Below, piece by piece: positions 1 to 12,736 of a stretch of 59,397 bases of DNA. The first letter of the stretch is position 1. The number at the start of each line of letters is the position of its first letter. Source of the DNA: Scytalidium lignicola (Eukaryota; Ascomycota; Leotiomycetes). A program made the translations under genes and the position numbers. The stretch is from contig NCSJ02000270.1 in assembly GCA_002812745.2 (NCBI GenBank), positions 1 to 59,397 of the forward strand, in the 5' to 3' direction. A model generated the notes under the pieces. That model was not told where the DNA came from, searched no databases, and saw only the letters and a list, made by a program, of their open reading frames with translations.

Positions 1-1985
1 CTTGACAACAAGAAAGGACTATGATAATATCTTAGTAATAATGAACATCTTTATAAAATACATAATCTTTATACTATAAGATAAGACATAAGGTGTATAA
101 GAAGTAATAAAAGTATTCTTATAACATATTATAATATTATTTAGGATATTAAAAGGTATTATATCAAATTAAGATATATACTTTATCTTAAAGTTTTAAG
201 AAATGTTGACTAAGCATATAAAGATTAATAAAAGAATATTAATAGCATTTTACTTACAAACTGATAGTTAAACAAAAAGATTAAACTAAACATTAAAAGT
301 ATATTTATAATGTTATGTAAACTATAAACAAGACAATTAGTATAAGTTATTATTATTAGTATAATTAGCTTATAATAGTTCAAAGTATAAAGTAACAAGA
401 TTCATGTTATTTTATACAAATCATAAAAGGGAACTTGATAGGTTTTGAATAAATGTTAAATTATAATTATTATCTGATTTAACTAATAGGTTAATAAAGA
501 AATTATATGAAATATACATTAAATTAACAAATGTAATATAATTTGTAAAAGAAAAGATAAAAGTATATTATGATGAAAAATGTAATATAAAACTTATGTA
601 TAAAAAGAAGGATAAAGTTTATCTTCGACAAAAAAATCTACAAATAAAAAGACTAAATAACATACTTAACTTTATGAAGTTAAGATTATTTGAGGTTAAG
701 GAAGTTTATAAACTAATAACAATTAAATTGAAGTTATTAAAAGTTATGAAAATACACTTTGTATTTTATATAATATTACTAGAACTAGTACTTGAGAATA
801 CATTATTAATACTAAGTATAAAGGTTAAGTTATAACTTGATAAGGAATAAGTAATTGAAAAAATCTTAGACTATAAATACTAATATAAGAAGATTTAGTA
901 TTTAGTCAAATAAGAAGGATTCCTAGAATCTAATAATTTATAAGAACTTATTAAATATCTGAAAAATGCTAAAAGGATAATAAAGAATTATTACTAAACT
1001 CTAACTAGAAGGGATCCTTAAGAGAGGGAATTAATTAAGTTAACAAGGCAAGTAAAGGATTGATGATATTAGTACTTAACATAGAAAGATTAACTAAGGA
1101 ATGTTGTTTACCTCTAATAAGAGGATATGATAAGCTTTTGGTAAAGACTAAAAAATTAAACTTTTCCTTTTTTAACCTTTCTTTCTCCTTTACTTTGTTA
1201 AGTTCATTTAAGGTTCTTGAATTTGTTTTAATCATTTTATGAGCATAAATTTTTAGTTGTTTCTAGAGTTTGTAAGCTTAAGCAGCTTATGTTAAAGCTT
1301 CTTCTTTTACTTATTCAAGATGTTCTTCTTCTTTAAGAAGACAGTTTATCTCCTTAATACTAAGATTAATCTTATAACAATAACTAATTTTAGTATACTC
1401 AGAATACTTAAGATAATTAGAGGACTTAATACAAGGATAACTATTGTTTTCATAAAAACAGTAAAAGGTTATTATATTATTAAAAGTCTTGATTAGTTTA
1501 GACAAGTAAAGATGTTAAGAGTATTATAAGGATTTAAGTAGTATATTAAAAGTAAAGGAAGTATAATAAAGAGAACAATGAAGATTATTTGATATTGTTA
1601 GTTAAGTGTTAAAATAATGTCAAGATAAAAAGAGGATAGTATTATAACTCTTACCATCATAGTTTGATAAGCATTAGGAGAGTAACTTATAAAGGGTTAG
1701 TAGTTAAACAAGAGATTAGGTTATGTGACTAACATAAGTTTATAAGGTTTACAAGTCTAAGTGTTAAACTTGTTAAACTAAGTAGAGTGCTTGTATATAG
1801 AATAACAATGATTGTTTATATAAGAACATACTCTTTAAGCTTTAATTAAGAACCTTATATTCAACTTAAGTTATAACTTTATAATATACTTTATTATTCA
1901 TAAACTCTAATCAGCTTGTTCTTATAGATAAACTATAAAGTGACTAAGCTTACATTATATGTCGGTGATTAAGGGTTCTGTAACA
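1..1985 (+). mobile_element. 3' end of a chromodomain Ty3/gypsy retrotransposon, RIP-degraded
   Basis: This is the tail of an LTR retrotransposon whose 5' part lies outside the window. Around 560-835 the plus strand reads like the integrase C-terminus (KDKVYLRQKN, then MKIHFVFYIILLE, resembling the usual MKIHPVFHVSLLEP). Around 840-995 an interrupted chromodomain follows (IEKILDYKY ... YLVK, EGFLES). An AT-rich stretch leads to a purine-rich tract AAAAAGAGGATA just before the LTR at 1640. The order matches the complete element at 44519-51757. Stops are mostly TAA/TAG at positions expected to be CAA/CAG, as RIP produces. Not functional. Confidence 0.85.
1640..1985 (+). repeat. 3' LTR of gypsy element 1
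   Basis: The LTR begins TATTATAACT after the purine tract and ends GGTTCTGTAACA. It corresponds to the LTRs at 51397-51757 (TGTTATAGG...TTTTGTAACA) and 55539-55905. The initial TG has become TA, consistent with a G-to-A change. The right edge abuts copia sequence at 1986. The duplicated target probably begins ATATA, but the other side is outside the window. Confidence 0.75.
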
Positions 1986-4900
1986 ATATACTTGTGAAAT
2001 ATCTTATAAGTATAAGTTTATACTTTTGTACTTTATAATAATAATATAAAGAATAATATATTAGTTAACATATTGAATAATAAGTAATTATGTTAAAACA
2101 AGCTTTTTCTTATTATTCTTATAAGTTTATATTATAAAGTATAACTTTTTAAAAGCTTTTTTAATTCATTTATTTTTGATTTTGGTTATAAACTTAATGT
2201 TGAATATATATATATTGTTAAGTACATCTTAAAGGTTTATAATTTTGAAAATACTCTTTTTAAGTAATCTTAATATTTCAACTTGATATAAAGTTGTAAA
2301 TTAAAGCTTTAATTCCTTGTCTTACAAGAAAGCAATAATTTCAAGATATTACAAAGTCTTTTATATCTTTACTTTATAAGTAATATTAGTAGTAGAATGA
2401 CAATTATAATTAACTTGTTAAACTCTTCTTAATACTCTTTAACAGTTATAATTCTTAACTTTAACTTTAGTAACTTAATTTTATCAATTCCTTTTATAAG
2501 TATAAGATATGATTTTATAACTGTTGACTTGAATAGTATATTCTTATATAATAATGTTAATATATACATTTTTCTGTTTATACTTACAAGTTTGTATAAC
2601 CCTTCTTAACTTTTATTTTAACTTGTATTTCTTACTCTTTATACAAGAATGTCTGAATTCAGTAATAAGTTATAAATAATACTTATATCAAGGTTATTAT
2701 ACATGTTGATTATATTTTATACTTGTTGTTTTACCTTGATTTTACTAATTTCTTTTATAACTTTCTTGATTATTATAACTCTCTAGTTAATAGTTAAGGC
2801 TAGAACATTAAGTTCTAATATGTATAAATAAGTATTATAAACTAGTAGTATAAGAACAAGTTTATTAAGTCTTATTAAATCATTAACAACTTTGAACATT
2901 ATTTATAAAGTTATATTTTTGTCAAGATTATAAATTTTAACTATAATTATTTAATAAGTATATTGTATAAGTATATAATATTATTTAACATAGTTAATTA
3001 AGTTAGAAACATTTATTACAATTGCTTTTAAGGTTATTCTTATAGTTATAATACTTTATTAGAATTCCTTATTAACAAAGTTCTTTTTAATATTAATAAT
3101 AATCTAGTCTAAAGGCTTTAAATAAGTATTAATCTAATGAGTGTATAAAATGTTCTAAATATACTTTACATTAATCTTTTAAAGTTATTTACTAACTTAG
3201 TAATATATTCCTTTGTCAACAATATAGAGTATAAGTTTATTATTAATGTAGAAGATATTAATGATAATAAAGTAATTAAAGTTAATATTGTCTTAAAAGT
3301 TGAATTTAAACTTTCTTAATAACTTTTTATAATATTAACAATAAGTATAAAACTTAATAAGGTATTTTAATATGTCTTTGTTAATATTATAACTTGTATA
3401 ATCTAATATACATTATAATTTAACTATTAATAAATAGTTGAAATGTTAGTATAAGTATTATAATTTTATGTTGGTTAAAAAACAAAGGTTTTCTTTTAAT
3501 GAATCAAAAACAAAGATATGTAAAGATATATTTTAAAGTAGAAAGTTATAACTAAATCATTGTATAACCAGAATACTTCTTTATAAAGTAACAAGTAAAT
3601 TTGTAAAGTTATTAAAATATATACTCAATTAGTTTATATCCATTAAGTATAATAAAAAGAGAATAATTAATTTAATTATATAGAAATCAATTTGTCTAAT
3701 TAATGTATTCATTAATATAAAACTTATTAAAGTTATACTCTCAATTTTAAATTATATTATTATTATACTTTTAATTATAGTATTCAATGTTATAATTTGG
3801 TTTACTTATTATAAAGCTTCAAATTAACTATAATTAACTGTAAAGTACTTTATAACTCTTGTATTAATCAAGATTCTATAAAATTATCTTGAATTATACC
3901 TTGTTAGACTTTTTGTATTATACATTTCTGTTATAGTTATTATAAAGGTTTTTAAGTTAAGTTCTTAAGAGTAATTCTTAATTATTAATATCTTAGTAGT
4001 TAATTAGTATAAGAAAGTATTATTAGCATTAATTTTATAACAATTAGTATAATTAATTCTATTAAGAAACTTTTATATAAGATAAAGAATATAATTATAA
4101 TAAAGAATATGATTTCAAGTTAGTCAAGTTCTTTAAGGTTTATTTTTATATTATTATAAACAAATAAAGTCTTAAAAGTAAGGCTTAATTTGTCTTCTTT
4201 AGAATTACTTCCTTTATAATCAACAATATATTATTTGAACTGTTCGTTAAAATGTTATTCAAAATTATAAAGGTTAAGGTTAAATTTATTTATATTTTTA
4301 ATTTTAAAATATGCTTTCTTTATATTTTAGTCTTCTTAAAGATGTTTTCAAGATTAGTATCTTTCTCTTTTGTATATAAAGTATCTTTCTTATATCTAAG
4401 AGTATAAAGTAATATACTTAAGACTTTATAAATTGAATTGTTAACTTGTATTATAATTAGTATAATAATAACAGTTTGTAATATTCTTATTCCTTTCCTT
4501 TTTTATACAATATAATAAACAAATAAAGTTTATTGATAAGTTATCTTAAGTCTTTTAATAAGTTTAAAATAGTATATTTACATATTGAAGATCTTTGACA
4601 AGTAATAATTAACTTTTTTATAAAGAATATTGATTATCTTAAAAGTTAGTTAAAAGTTATATTAAAGTTTTTAAAGCTTGTTAATGAGTAATTGTACATT
4701 CTTAAGCATTATTTTCCTAAGGTTTATAATTATAATTAATGTTAATGTTATACTTTCTTATTTAATATAAATTCGATAATAATATATAAATCTTTTATAA
4801 AAGTTATATAAGTAAGTATATACCTTTTTGAATATATGTTTGATAAGGTTATTAACAATGAAATAACCTTTTACTAACCTTGTTAATATAATAAGGAATA

Positions 4901-5900
4901 CTTTAATATAAAATTCTTTTAACAATTTTACTTGTTTATAATAACTCTTAAAGATTATTAACTTGTATTTAAAGTTATTAATTATTTTGTTGTACTTCTA
5001 ATCTTCTATGTACATTTTAATAATATTAAAGACTTATTTTATATATATAAGTTAAGTTGAAGATAATAGTAATAAGTTAAGCTTATAATTAAAGTTATAA
5101 TTTTGTTATAATTTGTAAAACTGTTGTTTACTCTGAAAAGTTATAAAAGTACTTGATTCTTAGCTTATGAATATAAAATTAAGAATTTTAAAGTTAATTT
5201 AAAAGTTTATAAGTTGAATAGTTTTAAGGAATATAATAATTATAAAGGTGATAAGTCCTTTTTTNAAAGGTTGTAAAAAGTACTTTTAAGGTTTTCCTTA
5301 TCTTATATATATTGTTCTTCCTCTTATAATATATTTACAAAAGTTTAAATGATTATAATATTCTTGTTATTATACATTACTTGTATATTATTATAACAAA
5401 GGCAGTTGTATAAGTTTTATAACTCTTTTTAAGGAATTATTCTGAAGTAGTCAATAATAAAATCCTTAAAATTATCTTAAAATAAGTTTTAAAGGTTTAT
5501 ATTACTTCTTTTATTAAGATAATATTTATAAACCTTAGTTTTTAAGAATTTAAGCTAATTGTTCTTTATAAGTTTAGTTATTATTCCTTATTTCCATTTC
5601 TTAATTTATACTTCTTAGTTTACCTTTACAATATTCTTTATTATCTTTATAATAATTTCTAACTTGTTTTTCCTTGTATTCCTTATTATATCTCTTGTTT
5701 TTGTTATGTTTCTTGTTATTCTTAAGTTATATATATATAATCTATTAGTATTAATATAAAGTACTTGATTAATTATAAAACAAAGCTAGTTATATATAAG
5801 TATAAAGAGTATTTACTTATAAGTAATAAACTTTATAATTATAAAAGCTTAAACAAAAGTTTTTTAAAGATATAATAACTTCTTAGTCTTCTTAAATATA
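1986..5900 (-). mobile_element. Ty1/copia-type retrotransposon remnant, copy 1, RIP-degraded
   Basis: From 1986 the sequence matches 52830-55375 over more than 2.5 kb despite heavy mutation (both start with a motif like CTTGTGAAATRTCTTATAAGTA and follow in parallel). The better preserved copy identifies the minus-strand frame as copia reverse transcriptase (see that entry). The 5' part of the polyprotein lies at higher coordinates; about 5580-5730 reads on the minus strand as a K/N/R-rich stretch that could be gag. The reverse transcriptase is cut at 1985 by the gypsy LTR. No copia LTR was recognised and the upper limit is approximate. Confidence 0.65.
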
Positions 5901-6415
5901 AAGTTTTGTAAACTTTTAAAGTTCTCTTGTATACTTATAAAAGCTTGTAATTTTATAATGAAAGTAAAAGTAACATGAAAGATTATAGTTTTAATAGTTT
6001 AATATATTATTTTTAGTCTAAAATAAAAGATATAAAGAAAGTAGTAATTTTTAAATAGAAATTGATAAAAATAAAAGGTAAAAGAATAGTTTTTCAAATA
6101 AAATTAGTTAATTAGCTGATTATACAACTTTATAAGTAAACTACTTAATATCTAATTAAATATATTATTTTTAGCAAAAATAAGTTTAACAACAACAGTT
6201 ATAAAAAGGGATTACTAAATGTTTTACTAATTAAGTTATAATTGTTAAATAATTATTTCCCCTTTCAATTAAAGTAAATTACAACTTTGTAAGAGGATTA
6301 TTGAATATTCTATTGAACAAGTTATAATCTCTTGAGATTTAACTTTAAAAGAGGACTACTAAATGTCTTATCAATTAAATGATAATCTCCTGATCTGTAT
6401 ATACAAACTAATTAA

Positions 6416-7206
6416 TATTAGTTTACTTATAACATATAATACAGTATATAATTATACATAATATACCGTTGTACTATTTTATAATTGTCATTTTATGATT
6501 AAGAATAAGAGAACAAAGTTGTAAGAGCTTTACTTGTTCTTATTACTTAATCAGGACTAGCTTACAAGGGCATATGAATATCACATGTATATAACTATTA
6601 TTCTACTAACAATTATATATACAAATTTAAAGTTATTATACAATTGTCTTATTAAGTTAAGAATTATACAAGAAAAATAACTTATAATTAATATAATATA
6701 CTTTTATTAAGTATATAAACAATATTAGATTACTAAAGTATAATAAATTAAAAAAAATCATAAATCTAGTTAATTTCATAATTAAAAGAAAGTTATTTAG
6801 TACTTTGAAATAATTGTTAAATATAAATAAAGTATAATTAGAAGTAATAAAATAAGTAAAATATAACAATATAAATAGTAAAACAAAGAATTATATAAAA
6901 GAAGGATTTAAAGTTATTCTCAATTAAGTAATTAACATGTAATTAAGAAAACTTTACAAATTTGAGTGTTTTAAGAATTATAATGTACAACCATTTTTAA
7001 AGTAATTTTAATGTTAGTAGAATAATAATTATATATACATAATATTCACATACTTTTATAAGCTAGTCCTAATTGAGTAATAGGAGTAAGCAAAGTTCTT
7101 ACAACTTTGCTCTTTTACCTTTAATTATACAATAACCATAGAATAATACAATAAGTATATTATGTATAATTATGTACTATACTTTGTGTTACAAGTGAAT
7201 TAACAT
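6416..7206. mobile_element. AT-rich element with ~200-bp inverted terminal arms
   Basis: The left arm (about 6416-6620) and the reverse complement of the right arm (about 6990-7206) align along most of their length. Shared blocks include ATAATTATACATAATATAC, CAAAGTTGTAAGA, GGACTAGCTTA and TTATTCTACTAAC. The 370-bp middle has no recognisable coding. A single-arm relative is at 19575-19800. This could be a non-autonomous DNA transposon or foldback element. No convincing target duplication was found, so the ends are approximate. Confidence 0.6.
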
Positions 7207-7963
7207 TTAGAAAATACAAAGAAAATTAGATAAAACAGATAATCTTACTCTTTGACATATTTAAGAATATACAAATTTATTATAATGATTAATCATTCAG
7301 ATGCATAATATTTTTCTACTCATAACCTTAAATAAACAATGAATTATTAAATCTATATTTATTGTAATTTTAATCTAATTATTCAATCTTTAAATAAATA
7401 TCTCATTTTAAGGATGATGCGCTTAATATTCAACTATTTCGTATATTTACAATAAAGAAATATAACTAGATGCTCTTACTCTTTTATGTTTTATTTTCTC
7501 GTTTATTGTTTGTCATTTTTGTATTTGTTAAACTAGAAGCCATTTTAGATCTGAAACCTTGGTATCTTGAATCTGTGTAACCCAATGTTTTTGTTCATAT
7601 GTAGTACGTAGGTAATCTGAGGTTTGAAATTAAAGATTATTCTGTAGCACTAACATTTAACCTCTCCTGGATGTATCTTCACATCTTGGCAACTATATAT
7701 TATCATCTTCTCTCCACGAATCTCGGATATATACGGCTCGAGGCATTAATACAATAGAGGATGCCTGGTCCTGAGAGTATATACCATCTGTATCATCTAC
7801 TTGATCCGAGACTGCTTGATTTCTCCGCTGAAGAAGTGATCTCACAGTCCCAAGCGAGGCGGACCGAGTCGCAGACTGAATCGCAAATCGAATTGTGGAC
7901 AGGCTCGATATGGCAAAATTAATCTATTTGATATTAACAACTTCATAGGTCGAGAAAAGATAT
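7207..7963. other. No gene seen; transition from AT-rich to gene-bearing DNA
   Basis: AT-rich sequence gives way to ordinary composition around 7400-7700. No open reading frame resembling a known protein and no RNA gene was recognised here. Confidence 0.5.
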
Positions 7964-8669
7964 TCATTTTACCCAAGCAGAAAGGACAAGGCCTCCAGGA
8001 ATGTAATCTCGCCAACCGAGGAAGACAAGACTCCCAGTAATAAAGGATACTAAAATGCAAGGAAGCCATATCAGAGGCTCCTTTCTGACAGGTTTTGCTA
8101 ATATCATAAGGGAGTATCCACAAGATAAAAGCATATATACTCCGTAAAATCCAATAAGTTCGATTTTTAAAACTATTAATAACTGAGTACTTTGGACTAA
8201 TAACCTGTACTCATCTCAGCCGATACCTCTATGTAATGTTGACCATGCATACCATATACAAAGTGCAGTGACAAATAAAGATATAAATATTATTAGTCTT
8301 AGTCTAACCTTCTGTATTCCAGGTTGGAATGTTGAAAATAGGTGCCACAAGATCTTAACCTGATAGAAATTAATATATAATAGTATACGGAATATTGATG
8401 AAGTACTGTACCTCATAGATCCCTAACAAGCCAGAGTTCACTGCTAATAATAAATAAACCACCCACATCATTCCATAGCTTGTCAATAACACTGCAACCA
8501 GTAAACCTACGGAGAAAATTAAGGAGACATAGCATATCACCATTTGCCAAGGTCTACGATTTGCTAGTAGAAAACACCTACCTACTCTAGCAAGGGTAGT
8601 TAAGATGCTGATTGTTGACAATATCAAATCGGATAAGAACGGAGTTTGGAGCTCTAGTTGGTTATCCAT
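7964..8669 (-). pseudogene. Small multi-pass membrane protein, one in-frame stop
   Basis: On the minus strand an exon starting at 8669 (MDNQLELQTPF) runs to 8412. A 52-nt intron (8360-8411, GTACAG...TATCAG) follows, and exon 2 runs to a TGA at 7964. The joined frame is 218 codons with about six hydrophobic segments, for example around SLIFSVGLLVAVLL and LIIFISLFVTALCIWYAW. One TGA (8216-8218) interrupts exon 2; CGA to TGA would explain it, and the frame stays open and hydrophobic for 83 more codons. The first half loosely resembles fungal rhodopsin-domain (PTH11-like) proteins, but the match is weak and I do not assign a function. If the TGA is real, the protein is truncated after four segments. 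Confidence 0.45.
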
Positions 8670-9967
8670 TGCAATGAATGGGGGTTGGACGAGTAAATTC
8701 TATAGAAGCAGCTTAATGCTTCGTTCGGCTAGTAAATTGTAAAGAATTAAGCCAGTGAGACTGAATGTTGAGAGAATTGGATATTACTTTATTCTTCTTC
8801 TTTAAGAAGGTGAGAGAGTTAAGGGGGGTTGGCAGTTTTTATATTTTAAGCTAAGCATCCACAGGGATATTATTAGCGAATGAAACGAAAAAGGGGGGAT
8901 TCCATATTGGTATTCATATATGTATCTTCAAATTCTGCAAGATCTTGTTTTATCCTTATTATCGTTAGATAAAATGCATCAAGATACATTCCATTACGAG
9001 CAGTCTTTCTACTTCAAGGCATAAGTACAAGGGTTTTGCTTGCTCATCAGGATTGAAGTGTATTAACAGTAACTGAAGAAGTATGTGATTTAGGCTAGAT
9101 GTTATGTAAGCTGCTATTCTTTCAAAGAACTACGATCTGTCACCTTTAGATGTGGTAATTTTTGTCTTCAACTTTGGAAGTAATAATATTGTCGCAGAGA
9201 TTCACTATAGCTCTCATGACATACAGTATAAAGATTTCTTGTTTAAAAAATTAACAGTTTGCATTGATCATAGCGGCTATTTATACTAAATACTAATAAA
9301 TAGGACCTCGGATATATTAAATTTGCTATTTGCTATTATTATCTGGAATTGGATCTGATTACATATTTATTACTAGAGATCGTGGAGAGCATAGGCTCCG
9401 GCATATATGGTTCTTGAACTGGACTAAGAAGTGGTTTTTTNATAAACTGCCGGAAGAGGAAGAAGAGGAAGGTCTTCTGAAAAGCTTTTAGGCTTATTTA
9501 TACTCCAAGCACTGGGTTTTGCTATATTTGGGGAGATATTTCTCGGATTAGTTGAATGTTTCTGATGAAAGAGTGAGTATGCTGCTGGTAGGCAAGCATA
9601 TATCACGCTGATATGAACCTTAATAGTACTCTAATAGCTAACCGGAACATAATTCCTTAGTGTTGGAATTAGGTTAAGGGCTAATGATAATGATAAATAC
9701 TTACATGTGATGTTTTTAGTGTTTGTAAATTTAACAAGTGATGTAAGACGAAGAACGCTTATCGGAGGTCCGTGAAATTTCAGTGAAATCGCTAGCGCCA
9801 CACGTGATCACTTATCCCATACATTTTCGGCTTGCCAAGCGAATGTGAAATCGCCCGTAAATACCGCAATAAGTGCATTTGGATAAGATTCCCCTCATGA
9901 ACCGGCACTTATCATCGTACAACATCCCCCTTTCCCATCAACCTGCGATTCAACCCTTTAATTTCAG
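8670..9967. other. Intergenic; no gene identified
   Basis: This presumably holds the promoter of the gene at 7964-8669. A 60-residue minus-strand frame at 9424-9606 contains an N and resembles nothing recognised. About 9740-9960 has ordinary composition and may be the 5' flank of the Crypton. Confidence 0.4.
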
Positions 9968-12413
9968 ATGTCAGACCAGTATATTGTAACTAAGGAACGC
10001 GCCCGCGAAGCACGAAGGGCCGGTCTTCAGGCTAAAAGGATGAACAGCCAATAAATACGGTGAAATCCTATAGTAGTAAGCAGAGAGAATAGCAGGTACA
10101 GATCAACCTTAATCTTCCTTCTTTTACGGTCCGTAAAGTTAGCTTACAAGCTTTTTTTAGAAATGGTGCCGTACGCCATGCATTGCTGAGGATAGCAGCT
10201 CTCACGTCTGGCCAGATGGAGAGCTTGTGACGCCTGACAAGCTGGTTGCGTAGCTCAAGGAGGATATCCTTCTTCGACGGGTAAAAGCGCCTACAGGCCG
10301 TAAACTACGTCTTTCAGCCGCAAGTCAGCAGAAAAAAGATCAGGAAGAGGCTGAAGCGCTTGCTAAGGCTCAGATTTTGTCGGAAGCTTTGTAAATGCCC
10401 TTGCAAGAGATCCCGCAATTGCTTGCGGATGATCACGATGATTATATACCCCCTCCAGCCCTTGTGTCTGAGGCGTAATCTGTAAACAAGCCTCTGGAAG
10501 GCTCATTGCTGACAAGAAGCATTGTAGATGCTTATATTGCAACTGTTATGGAGTTGTGGAGGCTCCAGGTTACACATGGAAACAGTAATACAGTAAACCC
10601 GCGAGAAGAAGTTGTTCGCGGCTTTCTTGATCAAAGAGGACATCAACGGAGTAAGATGAATAGGGAGAACTTTCGTGATCGTGGTATCAATGGTATTCAA
10701 GTTGGTTATACACTTTAGTAATGGCATAATATTTAAGATATTCTGCTTCGTGGATTAGCTCAGAACCCGCAAAACTTACAGATGTGTATAGATCTTCTTT
10801 TTGGGTATTATTATCTTTTATGAGGAGAAAACCGCTGCAAGATAGAGCTTGTGGATCTATCCCTCCTTGAATATCCCTCTTTAGAGGGTTTTACTCCATG
10901 TAATTGTCTAGTAATTCTACTTCAGGATGGAAAAATGAATAAGACCACAAAAAAGGAATTTATGGGTTCTTTACAGCACAAGGATCCCCTTTACTGTATG
11001 CAAGGGGCCTTAACATAGCTTTTATTCTAGCACTTTCATATTACAGGCAAAGTTCTTCCTTCTTTTCAACACTGGAAAGACTGGTATAGAATCAAGGTTC
11101 TTGTTGGACAAGATCATGAAAAGGAAATGGCTTACCTTATATAATTACAAGAGACCTGGTGTGTCTTTGGAGAAGCTGGATTGACTTCAGCTCAAAAGAC
11201 ATATCTTCCACGAAGTGCTAAAGCCTAACATGCAGAAGTTCAAGGTGTATCTCTAAGCCAAATATCACAGGCTGGTTGTTGGAATCACAGTGTACTTTGT
11301 TAAGCATATCTCATCCATCTTCCTTGTCAATTTATATGAATTACAGCTGGTTTTTCTTCTTTTACAAGTGATTACTTTTTGCCATGAGCTACTCATGAGC
11401 CCTCTTTACTTCTCCAACAGCAAATCTGGCCGTGGATCAAGCAATGAGAGGCTCGCTTCGAAGCTCGAGCACAGAGATGTTGTTAGGAACAAGGTAGACT
11501 TGATGAAGATAATCTAGCAGGTGATGGTTTTATTAGATTGCTAAAGCATTTACAGTCCGTTTTATTACAAGATCTTGTTGTTTTACAACCTTATTATCCT
11601 TCCTTGCTATTCTTTGCTCATAGCCCTTTTTATAGACTGGTTTGGGAAGAATTTGCCTTTGTAATTCAGTCAGATGCAGTTGTAGAAGAGCTGCAAAATC
11701 TGATTTTACAATGTGTGTTGCCTGAAATCAATAACATGTTACAAAGTACTCATAAAGTTATTCTTCATGATAGCAACCGGCTAACTAATAAACTTGAACA
11801 TAGAATTGAGTACTAGGTTAAGACTAAATTAGAATATATTCAAGTTAGTCTTAGTAATTTTATTTAAGGCTAAATCCCCATAACTATAATCAGTTATGTT
11901 AAGCTTTTATAACAAGATCTTTTGCAAATACAATCATAAATCCCTTTTTAAACAACTTAAATATCTTCACAAACTCCATTACAAGAATATCCGTAAATTC
12001 CTCTACAAGAATCTATATTATCTTCTGTTTTACAAGCTTCAGTTGATGGACTGGTTTCATCTTCTAATACTTCTTCTGAATCAGCATCCTATCCACTAAT
12101 CTTTATATCTTTGGCATCTCTTTTTACAGTCAAAGATGTGTAGAAAGAGTGGAAGGAAGGAATTGTGAACTGGCTATCTTTAAAAGAATTAGAAGAGAAA
12201 TGGGGAAGCTGATAACGTCTGGGAAATAAGATAAGAATGTAATTCTCCTGTTGAAAGGTGATTTGAGATGAGATTACAACCTGTATAACTTATGGAAAAA
12301 GCGAAGAAGAAGCTATTTCTGAGTTAGAAGTAATAAGGGCTGATCGCAACCTTTAACATCTTATTACAAAGCTTAGACAATGTTAGCAACAACAAGATAT
12401 AACTAGAATATAA
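9968..12413 (+). pseudogene. Crypton-type tyrosine recombinase (Ndc10-like core, GCR1_C tail), RIP-damaged
   Basis: The reading frame starts at 9968 (MSDQYIVTKERAREARRAG) and is followed, through many stops, to about 12413. Recognisable segments in order are KAPTGRKLRLSAA and EEAEALAKAQILSEAL (10280-10395), LLTRSIVDAYIATVMELWR (10500-10560), NPREEVVRGFLDQRG, FGYYY with RGEN (about 10800-10830), KKEFMGSLQHKDPLYCMQGA, a catalytic-type region ISQAGCWNHSVLC (about 11260-11295), and a C-terminal GCR1_C-like domain KELEEKWGS ... KSEEEAISELEVIRADRNL (about 12165-12355). This is the architecture of fungal Crypton transposases. The Arg expected in ISQAGRW is now Cys (CGT to TGT), and most stops are TAG/TAA where relatives have Gln, consistent with RIP. 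Inactive. Confidence 0.75.
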
Positions 12414-12736
12414 TGTTCTATTATAAAAGGACAGTCTAGAAAAGGACATTGGAATATGTAGAGACAAAGAGGTAGTCTTCTAAGAAGAATTCCTGCTTGA
12501 ATTACATCTGCAAAATAATATAATAATTTATATATTTGTTATTGCTAATAAAGATTCAATTTGCAAGTCTTTACAAGTTGATATTACATAGATATATATA
12601 ATAGTAATTTATAAATTATTAAGACACTTTTAGTATGTAAAAACTCATGTTTATTATTCTATTATCAGATCTGCAAATTACTATAAAGACTTGTTATATC
12701 ATTATCGTCATCCTCCTCTCTTTCATCAATTACCTC

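Noticed and set aside
1..7400. Mitochondrial DNA or centromere as source of the AT-rich sequence
   Set aside because: Readable nuclear LTR retrotransposon domains and TAA/TAG at Gln positions point to RIP-degraded repeats; no mitochondrial genes or tRNAs are seen.
9424..9606. 60-residue minus-strand frame
   Set aside because: Contains an N, no homology, no neighbouring exon; not enough to call a gene.
9968..12413. Possible Starship captain (DUF3435 tyrosine recombinase) heading a giant mobile element
   Set aside because: The readable motifs (GCR1_C-like tail, LLTRSIVDAYIATVMELWR, ISQAGxWN) fit the Crypton/Ndc10 type, and no Starship-like boundaries or cargo layout can be shown.
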